From assembly GCA_964422725.1 (NCBI GenBank), contig CAYRCC010000020.1:1-36664 (forward strand): 36,664 nt of DNA, written 5' to 3'. Shown here piece by piece: positions 26,151 through 31,513 of this stretch (the first letter of the stretch is position 1; every line of letters begins with the position of its first letter). A model generated the notes under the pieces. It worked only from the letters and a program-made list of their open reading frames with translations, was not told the DNA's origin and ran no database searches. The DNA is from CAKSNH01 sp964422725. GTDB taxonomy: Bacteria; Bacillota; Clostridia; UBA1381. A program made the position numbers and the translations under genes.

Positions 26151-26219
26151 TCCGCTTATGTAGTTTAAAGTAAAGCATTGCGAAAAGCAAGTTATCGGTG
26201 CAAATCCGGTCGAAGCGGA
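26151..26219 (+). ncRNA. tRNA-shaped cloverleaf, not a functional tRNA
   Basis: A 69-base stretch in the sigH-zinc-ribbon spacer folds by eye into four arms. The closing stem TCCGCTT/AAGCGGA is perfect at 7 bp. Then come a D-like arm GTTT-AAAGTA-AAGC, a short arm TTGC-GAAAA-GCAA, and a T-like arm ATCGG-TGCAAAT-CCGGT. The anticodon arm is too short (4 bp, 5-base loop), two extra bases precede the 3' strand, and no CCA follows. It could be a decayed tRNA, a tRNA mimic in the leader of the next gene, or an unclassified riboregulator. No promoter or terminator of its own was seen. Confidence 0.4.
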
Positions 26220-26259
26220 AAGTAATTATTTTTATCAATTCAAAGTGAGGGAATTTATC

Positions 26260-26529
26260 ATGTACCAAGACAAAACTTTAGTATGTAAAGACTGCGGACA
26301 AGAGTTCATTTTTTCTGCGGGCGAACAGGAATTTTATGCTGAAAAAGGTTTCCAAAACGAGCCAATCCGTTGTAAGGACTGCCGTGTTGCCAGAAAAAAC
26401 AGTATGAAAAAGGAAAAAGAAATGTATGAAATTACTTGTGCAGAGTGCGGCAAAGTAGACAAAGTTCCGTTTATGCCGAAAAATGACAGACCGGTATACT
26501 GCAGCGAGTGTTTCGAGAACCACAGATAA
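26260..26529 (+). CDS. Small double zinc-ribbon protein
   Basis: An 89-residue protein with two Cys4 modules. The first has CKDCGQEF, with a second pair CKDCRVAR about 27 residues on, matching the 'probable zinc-ribbon' (zf-trcl) type with its conserved GEQEFYAEKGFQNEP core. The second is CAEC-x17-CSEC, the spacing of the CxxC-x17-CxxC domain family. It is Lys-rich between the modules and likely nucleic-acid or protein binding; the actual role is unknown. The ATG at 26260 follows GTGAGGGA by 8 bases; the upstream GTG is part of that site. It lies 134 bases after sigH, possibly cotranscribed, with the cloverleaf RNA in its leader. Confidence 0.88.
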   Translation: MYQDKTLVCKDCGQEFIFSAGEQEFYAEKGFQNEPIRCKDCRVARKNSMKKEKEMYEITCAECGKVDKVPFMPKNDRPVYCSECFENHR

Positions 26530-26570
26530 TATCCCTGACTTTTCGCGGATTTATAATTGGTTTATATTAT

Positions 26571-26604
26571 AACAGACAATCTATTTGAGGTTGTCTGTTT
26601 TTTT
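26571..26604 (+). terminator. Intrinsic terminator after the zinc-ribbon gene
   Basis: AACAGACAA and TTGTCTGTT arms with an 11-base loop, followed by a run of T residues. Confidence 0.85.
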
Positions 26605-26699
26605 GCGGAATTTTATCACTGCGCATAACCCGATTACACTCTCTGTTTTAGGAATTTTGCGCTATACGCCGTATATCCGCGCCTATTTTCAAATAATTA

Positions 26700-26728
26700 T
26701 TGACAAAGCGTATATTCTGATGTATAAT
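26700..26728 (+). promoter_or_regulatory. Promoter of the tfoX-like/DUF3795/flavoprotein group
   Basis: TTGACA (26700-26705), 17 bases, TATAAT (26723-26728); the leader is about 90 bases. No other clear promoter is seen before the next two genes. Confidence 0.85.
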
Positions 26729-26826
26729 GTAAAACGGATGTTGTGCAACACACGTTTTCGAACGACGCTTGCGGTTAAATTAACAGTGTTAAATACCTGA
26801 TTTTCAGACATTTGGAGGTCATAACT

Positions 26827-27144
26827 ATGGCAGTCGATAAAGGATATTTGGAGTTTATACAGGAACAATTATCCGGACTTGACGATATCACGTACAGACA
26901 AATGATGGGTGAATATATTGTATATTATCGCGGCAAAATTGCGGCGTATTTATGTGACGACAGGTTTTTGGTAAAACCCGTGCCGTCAGCGGTAAAGATG
27001 TTGCCGGATGCACAGTATGAGCCGCCATACGACGGCGCAAAAGATATGATTTTGGTTGACAACACCGACAGCAAAGAGTTTCTTGAAACTCTGTTTAATG
27101 CTATGTTCGACGAGCTTGTGTATCCAAAGCGGAAAACAAAGTAA
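26827..27144 (+). CDS. TfoX N-terminal domain protein
   Basis: A 105-residue protein matching the TfoX-N fold alone: YLEFIQEQLSGLDDITYRQMMGEY, YYRGKIAAYLCDDRFLVKP, then YEPPYDGAKDMILVD, and a final helix ending in a Lys/Arg tail. In proteobacteria TfoX/Sxy full-length proteins control competence. Single-domain versions like this are widespread in Firmicutes and have no established role, so no competence function is claimed. The ATG at 26827 has GGAGG 8 bases upstream; the longer reading frame would start inside that region. It has a strong promoter and is followed at 80 bases by the DUF3795-like gene. Confidence 0.88.
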   Translation: MAVDKGYLEFIQEQLSGLDDITYRQMMGEYIVYYRGKIAAYLCDDRFLVKPVPSAVKMLPDAQYEPPYDGAKDMILVDNTDSKEFLETLFNAMFDELVYPKRKTK

Positions 27145-27223
27145 CTTTTTTAAGTTTTAGGCTGTGAAACCCAAACATCGGTACAAGCAACAATATTTTC
27201 TTATTTTTACGGGAGGGCAAACA

Positions 27224-27679
27224 ATGAACAAAACCATATGCGGTGCTGATTGTACAATGTGTCAGATTAAAGAGAGCTGCGGCGGCTGTGTGCAGACCGG
27301 CGGCTGTCCGTTCGGAAGTGAGTGTTTTATCGCAAAGTACATAAATATCGGCGGAAAAGAAAAATATTTGGAGTTTAAGCAAAAACTTGTTGACGAATTT
27401 AACGGTTTGAATGTCCCGGGAATGAAAAAAATCAATGACCTTTACCCGTTAGTAGGCAGTTTTGTTAATCTTGAATACAACCTTCCAAACGGACAGTCGG
27501 TTAAATTTTTAGACGATACGCATATCTATCTCGCAAATCAGATTGACTGCGAATTTGACGAACACGGTGACAGGTATTTCGGCTTGGCGGCAGGGGCAGA
27601 CTTTCTGCTGATATGTGCATACGGCAAAAACGGCGAAAATCCGGAAATTATAATTTTCAAACACAGAATTGAGTTTTAG
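27224..27679 (+). CDS. DUF3795-like cysteine-rich protein
   Basis: A 151-residue protein whose N-terminus is rich in cysteine (CGADCTMCQIKESCGGCVQ, then CPFGSECFIAKY). This resembles the metal- or Fe-S-binding start of the DUF3795 group. The rest (GMKKINDLYPLVGSFVNLEY, then a beta-rich C-terminal half ending in IIIFKHRIEF) has no recognised catalytic motif. The ATG at 27224 is preceded by GGGAGG at 7 bases, which removes 20 residues from the longest frame. Same strand as the TfoX-like gene before it and the flavoprotein after it (33 bases), so probably one transcript. Function unknown. Confidence 0.75.
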   Translation: MNKTICGADCTMCQIKESCGGCVQTGGCPFGSECFIAKYINIGGKEKYLEFKQKLVDEFNGLNVPGMKKINDLYPLVGSFVNLEYNLPNGQSVKFLDDTHIYLANQIDCEFDEHGDRYFGLAAGADFLLICAYGKNGENPEIIIFKHRIEF

Positions 27680-27712
27680 CAATTCGGAATATATTAAAAG
27701 GAGTATCGGAAA

Positions 27713-28402
27713 ATGAAAATACTTATATTTAATGCAAGTCCCAAAAAAGAGAAAAGCGATACTATGCACATAACGCGCGCTTTCCTTGACGGCATTAACT
27801 CATTGTCGCAAAACGAAATCACGCAAATAGATGTTATTGATAAGCATATCGAATACTGCAAAGGCTGTTTTGCCTGTATGAAAAACGGCGGCAACTGTGT
27901 ACACGATGACGATATGCGCGGTATACTCGAAAAAATACTCGCAAGCGATTTATTGATTTTCAGCTATCCGCTCTACTGCTACGGTATGCCCGCACCGCTC
28001 AAAGCTCTAATCGACCGCACAATGCCGCTTTCGAGTATGACAATGCAAAAAGTCGGTGACCGCTATGAACACGTCGGTCAGGCGGACTACTCACACCTTC
28101 GTTATGTAATGATATGCGGCTGCGGTTTCCCGAACAGCGCGCATAATTTCGAGCCGGCAGTGGCGCAGTTTAAGCTTTGTTTCCCTAACAACCACACCAT
28201 CATAACCGTACCGGAAAGTCCTATGTTTAACGCACCCGAGGCGGCTGAACTGACGACACAGCGGCTTGAAAAAGTACGGCAAGCCGGAAAGGAATACGCC
28301 GAAACGGGCAGTATATCAGAGGAAATTATGGCAGAAATAACATCGCCTATGATTCCCGACGACATATACGCGCAAATAGCAAACGGCACACTCAAGCCGT
28401 AA
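27713..28402 (+). CDS. Flavodoxin-fold NAD(P)H:FMN reductase-like protein with a Cys cluster
   Basis: A 229-residue cytosolic flavoprotein of the NADPH-dependent FMN reductase / Fe-S flavoprotein type. The FMN phosphate loop is FNASPKKEKSDT (6-17). A Cys cluster CKGCFACMKNGGNC (about 49-62) gives CxxCxxC-x5-C, as in Isf-like proteins where it can bind a 4Fe-4S cluster. YPLYCYGMPAPLKALIDR follows the usual flavin-side loop. The extra C-terminal helical part (about 185-229) is longer than in simple flavodoxins. AAAGGAG lies about 10 bases before the ATG. Substrate and electron partner are unknown. Confidence 0.85.
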   Translation: MKILIFNASPKKEKSDTMHITRAFLDGINSLSQNEITQIDVIDKHIEYCKGCFACMKNGGNCVHDDDMRGILEKILASDLLIFSYPLYCYGMPAPLKALIDRTMPLSSMTMQKVGDRYEHVGQADYSHLRYVMICGCGFPNSAHNFEPAVAQFKLCFPNNHTIITVPESPMFNAPEAAELTTQRLEKVRQAGKEYAETGSISEEIMAEITSPMIPDDIYAQIANGTLKP

Positions 28403-28420
28403 ACCACAGGAGTTTCAGCT

Positions 28421-28633
28421 ATGAGCAAATACAGTCCGCTCTGGGAACACGTAAAGGAGCAAGCCGAAAATAATTTCACGCTGACTTTCGCACAAACAGA
28501 AAGCATTTTCGGGGTTTCCGATTGACCATTCGTTTCTGAAATATAAAAAAAGAGCTTGCGGTACGATATGGCAGTCGGCAAAATTTCTATAAAAAACGAA
28601 ACCGTAAGTTTTTCAAAAACAGAGAATCCGTAA
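28421..28633 (+). pseudogene. Frameshifted remnant of a small conserved protein
   Basis: An ATG at 28421 with AGGAG ahead opens a 34-codon frame (MSKYSPLWEHVKEQAENNFT...) that stops at 28525 after FGVSD. Immediately beyond, other frames continue sense-like text: IDHSFLKYKKEL at about 28523-28558, then MAVGKISIKNETVSFSKTEN with a stop at 28631-28633. Together they resemble a roughly 75-80 residue protein I recall from Clostridia (SKYxxLWEY...GVxIDHSFLKYKKEL...VGKIS). Breaks fall in a T run (near 28515), an A run and the stretch near 28560. At least two indels are needed, so this is a broken gene rather than a short one. Confidence 0.6.
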
Positions 28634-28642
28634 AATTTGAAA

Positions 28643-28686
28643 GAAACAGCGTCCGCCGGCAGACAACCGTCAGACGCTGTTTCTTT
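28643..28686. terminator. Bidirectional intrinsic terminator
   Basis: GAAACAGCGTC and GACGCTGTTTC arms with a 19-base loop lie between the convergent pseudogene and tmk, with T-rich sequence after on the plus side. Confidence 0.75.
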
Positions 28687-28687
28687 A

Positions 28688-29359
28688 TTATTTCAGCAAA
28701 AACTTAATATTTTCCTCTATTTCAGCGTTAATATCCTCAAAACTGCGTATTTTGCCGTTTTGCACACACTTGATTCTTGTCCAGCCGAATTTTTCGGATA
28801 TGTACACAGCACTGTCATAACTGCGCTGTAAGTATTCCGCACTGCTTTCGTGAATGTCCTTGGCGGCTTTTCCCGTAATTTTATTTTCCCTGTCCGCCAT
28901 AAGCATTAACGCATATTCAACCGGCATATCCAAAAATATCTGTACATCGGCTTTGGGCAGCCTGTAGATGTTATACTCCAGGTCGTAGAGCCAGTCGAGA
29001 AATTTATCCTTTTCATCGGGCGCATTAATTTTGCTTGCCTGATGTATCATATTTGAGGCTATATATCTGTCCGACAAAATCAGCTTGCCGCCGTTATAGT
29101 CTTTGCTCCAGTCCGTTTTGTATGTAGCGAACCTGTCAGCCGCAAAAAAAGTCGATGCCGCATACGCGTTTACGTCATCGGGTTTACTGCCGAACGCACC
29201 GCCCAAATACTGTTTCACCAGATACGACGACGGACTGTCATACATCGGAAAGGACAGCTTTCGTACCTCTATTTTGCGATTTGTCAGTTTTTCGTACAGC
29301 ATTTGCGTATGCGTTTGTTTACCGCTTGAGTCAACGCCGTCAATCGCTATCATAGGCAT
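28688..29359 (-). CDS. tmk: Thymidylate kinase-like dTMP kinase
   Basis: A 223-residue P-loop kinase, expected to convert dTMP to dTDP with ATP. Walker A reads GVDSSGKQT (8-16) where E. coli-type Tmk has a GxDGxGKST form. The substrate loop SFPMYDSPSSYLVKQYL, the DR motifs FFAADRFATYK and LILSDRYIASNMIHQA, and the lid with ADRENKITGKAAKDIHE fit the thymidylate kinase family. The GKQT variant with SFPxY is seen in other Clostridia. An AGGGGGC site precedes the ATG, and the gene starts 14 bases after thyX. Pairing with thyX gives consecutive steps dUMP to dTMP to dTDP. A second, canonical tmk may exist elsewhere in the genome (unknown). Confidence 0.88.
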   Translation of the reverse strand: MPMIAIDGVDSSGKQTHTQMLYEKLTNRKIEVRKLSFPMYDSPSSYLVKQYLGGAFGSKPDDVNAYAASTFFAADRFATYKTDWSKDYNGGKLILSDRYIASNMIHQASKINAPDEKDKFLDWLYDLEYNIYRLPKADVQIFLDMPVEYALMLMADRENKITGKAAKDIHESSAEYLQRSYDSAVYISEKFGWTRIKCVQNGKIRSFEDINAEIEENIKFLLK

Positions 29360-29373
29360 TTTTTACCGCCCCC

Positions 29374-30135
29374 TTAATGCTTATCCAAATATTTTTCTCT
29401 CATCTGCGCCGCTTTTCCGCAAGTCATTTTCCCCTCGGGACAACCGCCCTTGACACACGACGGACCGGCATATTTAAACAATGTCGGTGCTTTTTCCTTA
29501 ACCAATTCCAGCATTTGCTCCGCAAGAGCGCGTATTTCCCACTGTGCTCTGTTGCAGCAGCGATGGTTGAAAAAGTTAAACAGACTTCTTGCGTTCATTG
29601 TCACAATCATTTTTGTTTCACACGCATTCGGAAGTACAAATCTTGCGTCCTCGATTGCCTTCTTTTCAGCCATATTTGCCGCCTGTTTTTCAGGCACACC
29701 CTGTGCAAGGAAGTCGGCAAAATGCCGTTTTTTCAAAATATCCGCAAGGTCGTTGTAATTTTCCTGTGCATTTATCATTGATTCGATAAACTTCGCTTTT
29801 GCCTTTTCGTCCGCTTCGATTTCGGGCGGTATGATATATTCAAACTGCCCCTCGGTGACGTATCTCTGCGATTTTACCGAATAACTCGCAATTCTGTGAC
29901 GGGTAATCTGCGCGAGCAGTGCTCTGGAAACCCCCTCTATACCAAACGTAAACGAAACGTGTTCAATAGGGCTTTGGTGTCCCATACTCATAAGTTTTTC
30001 GATAAAGCTGTCCGTTTTTTCCGGAGTGAGTCCGTTCAGGACATCGTCTATACCGGCACTGCTGTAGCACAGCTTTGCCGCCGCCGCGACTACCTTTTCC
30101 GGTTCGGGCGTATATGATAACAATTCAACTTTCAT
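29374..30135 (-). CDS. thyX: Flavin-dependent thymidylate synthase ThyX
   Basis: A 253-residue FAD enzyme making dTMP from dUMP with methylene-tetrahydrofolate and NADPH, replacing ThyA. The ThyX signature RHR-x7-S is exact: Arg79-His80-Arg81 through Ser89 (RHRIASYSVKSQRYV). The upstream HQSPIEHVSFTF (FAD/dUMP contact region) and downstream NARSLFNFFNHRCCNRAQWEIR are also typical. A Cys-rich end (GPSCVKGGCPEGKMTCG) is present, as in many clostridial ThyX. TTAGGAGG lies upstream of the ATG. It sits between tagA (11 bases) and tmk (14 bases), forming a tight operon. Confidence 0.96.
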   Translation of the reverse strand: MKVELLSYTPEPEKVVAAAAKLCYSSAGIDDVLNGLTPEKTDSFIEKLMSMGHQSPIEHVSFTFGIEGVSRALLAQITRHRIASYSVKSQRYVTEGQFEYIIPPEIEADEKAKAKFIESMINAQENYNDLADILKKRHFADFLAQGVPEKQAANMAEKKAIEDARFVLPNACETKMIVTMNARSLFNFFNHRCCNRAQWEIRALAEQMLELVKEKAPTLFKYAGPSCVKGGCPEGKMTCGKAAQMREKYLDKH

Positions 30136-30146
30136 ATTGCCGCCTC

Positions 30147-30878
30147 CTAATATCTTTTACCTTTAAACAGAACCGTCAGACCGAATTTGGGAAGTGCCAT
30201 CATTCTCCCTATTCTTTTCGGCTCTTTCATCAGTCTGTAAAACCATTCAAGCCCTGTTTTACACCAAAACTCCGGTGCTCTCTCCGCTCTTTCCGCAAAC
30301 ACATCAAGACTGCCGCCTATGCCCATAGCCACCTTAACTTTCAATTTTGCGCGGTTTCTGTCAATAAACTTTTCCTGCATCGGCGCACCCAAGCACACAA
30401 ATACAATATCCGCGCCGGACTCGTTTATCTCGTCTATTATTCCCTGTTCCTCGTCGCTTTTAAAATAGCCGTTGCGACAGCCTACTATGTTAATGCCGCT
30501 GTAGCGTTTTTCGAGATTAGCCTTTGCCTCCTCGGCAACTCCGGGTTTTCCGCCGAACAAAAACAGCTTATATTTGCCGCCCGATATCTTCTCAAGTACT
30601 TTCACAGCGATGTCATAGCCTGCCGCGCGCTCGGCAAGCGGTTTTTTGAGTATCCGTGAGGCATAAACCACACCTATACCGTCAGCCGTCAAAAGCTCCG
30701 AGCGGTTTAATATATCGCAAAACTCACTGTCCTTGTACGCAAGCATAATTATTTCGGAGTTCGGCGTATATACACTGTGCATTTTGTCTGTACCCAAAAA
30801 CGAATATATCTTATCCGCCGCCTCATCTATAGTAACCATATCAACGTTTACACCCAAAATATTGACTTTATCATTCAT
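30147..30878 (-). CDS. tagA: WecG/TagA/CpsF-family glycosyltransferase
   Basis: A 243-residue GT26 enzyme. TagA adds N-acetylmannosamine to lipid-linked GlcNAc, the first committed step of wall teichoic acid. Visible motifs are VYTPNSEIIMLAY (about 36-48, with the catalytic-region Thr), LLTADGIGVVYASRIL, LFLFGGKPGVAEEA, VCLGAPMQEKFI and the C-terminal GIGGSLDVFAERAERAP. The membrane-docking tail (FWCKTGLEWFYRLMKEPKRI) is present. It is first in the tagA-thyX-tmk operon with its own promoter. The acceptor and donor are by family only; CpsF- or WecG-type activity is possible because no other wall-polymer gene is adjacent, though galE and a GtrA protein lie 3-5 kb away. Confidence 0.92.
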   Translation of the reverse strand: MNDKVNILGVNVDMVTIDEAADKIYSFLGTDKMHSVYTPNSEIIMLAYKDSEFCDILNRSELLTADGIGVVYASRILKKPLAERAAGYDIAVKVLEKISGGKYKLFLFGGKPGVAEEAKANLEKRYSGINIVGCRNGYFKSDEEQGIIDEINESGADIVFVCLGAPMQEKFIDRNRAKLKVKVAMGIGGSLDVFAERAERAPEFWCKTGLEWFYRLMKEPKRIGRMMALPKFGLTVLFKGKRY

Positions 30879-30911
30879 AGTTATTTATCCCTTTCTGCCG
30901 TGAATGGTTTT

Positions 30912-30931
30912 AATGCCGTCACCACGGCATT
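30912..30931 (-). promoter_or_regulatory. Hairpin at the start of the tagA transcript
   Basis: A perfect 8 bp inverted repeat (AATGCCGT/ACGGCATT with a 4-base loop) just downstream of the tagA -10 box. It would lie at the 5' end of the mRNA or act as an operator. There is no T tract on the transcribed side. Confidence 0.5.
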
Positions 30932-30942
30932 TTACAATTGTA

Positions 30943-30971
30943 ATTGTATCATAAACACGCCGGCAAGTCAA
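30943..30971 (-). promoter_or_regulatory. Promoter of the tagA-thyX-tmk operon
   Basis: Minus strand TTGACT (30966-30971), 17 bases, TACAAT (30943-30948). The -10 overlaps a small ACAAT/ATTGT inverted repeat. Confidence 0.75.
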
Positions 30972-30993
30972 CGTTATTCATTTTCGGCGGTTG

Positions 30994-31421
30994 TTGAATG
31001 AGTAAACAAAATGTTAAAAAAATAATATCATAACAGGTGTTTTTGTGAGATAATAAAATGAAAATGGTGATTGTGATGAAAAAAACAGCTTTATACAGAA
31101 GTCTTAGAGGGAATTGAAGATATTCGTAGAGAACATAGCGTAATTTACCCTTTGCACGAAGTTCTAATCATTATGTTATTAGCCGTAATATGCGGTGCCG
31201 CTTCCATATGCAAAGGTAGAAATGAAAGCAGAGCGAGTAAGGACAATTCAGCAGAAAATTTCAATGTTGTGCGCCGAATTGCCCTAAACATATTAAATTG
31301 AAAAGTGAAAAAGCTTTAAAGGCAGTATTACCGATAAACAGTTTATATGCTTGCTTGATAACACTTACCTCAACAAAATTGTAGAAAATTGGATTTGTTC
31401 ATAATTTGTTTACTCATTCAA
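30994..31421 (+). mobile_element. Decayed ISAs1-type insertion sequence with intact ends
   Basis: Perfect 17 bp terminal inverted repeats (TTGAATGAGTAAACAAA at 30994-31010 and its reverse complement at 31405-31421) bound a 428 bp element. The inside is a shrunken transposase gene. No matching direct repeat is visible at the borders, so the target duplication has decayed or the copy is rearranged. It sits between the tagA promoter and the metH promoter without breaking either gene. Confidence 0.8.
31083..31404 (+). pseudogene. ISAs1-family transposase remnant, internally deleted and frameshifted
   Basis: One frame reads EVLEGIEDIRREHSVIYPLH, then EVLIIMLLAVICGAAS, the typical opening of ISAs1/H-repeat transposases. 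It then jumps straight to DNSAENFNVVRRIALNIL, which belongs near the C-terminus, and stops at 31301. After a frameshift, KSFKGSITDKQFICLLDNTY continues to a stop (31402-31404) that ends exactly at the right inverted repeat. A full transposase is about 370-400 residues, so roughly two thirds of the gene is gone, including the DDE core. A start codon in the correct frame is also missing. Certainly non-functional as an enzyme. Confidence 0.8.
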
Positions 31422-31446
31422 AATCGTGTCAAAATACTTTATTATA

Positions 31447-31475
31447 TTTACATTTTGTTTAATTTGTGCTAAAAT
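31447..31475 (+). promoter_or_regulatory. Promoter of metH
   Basis: TTTACA (31447-31452), 17 bases, TAAAAT (31470-31475), leaving a leader of only about 30 bases. That is too short for an S-box or cobalamin riboswitch, which is unusual for metH in Firmicutes. Confidence 0.6.
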
Positions 31476-31513
31476 TGTATATCATAAATAAAAAATAAAG
31501 GAATGAGAAAACT

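Noticed and set aside
26195..26210. Cobalamin riboswitch fragment (GGTGCAAATCCGG)
   Set aside because: The short string resembles one box of B12 riboswitches, but the other conserved boxes, including GCCACTG, are absent and the downstream gene has no B12 link.
26151..26219. Functional tRNA gene
   Set aside because: The anticodon arm has only 4 bp and a 5-base loop, two bases interrupt the 3' side, and there is no CCA or tRNA-type terminator. Kept only as a tRNA-like structure.
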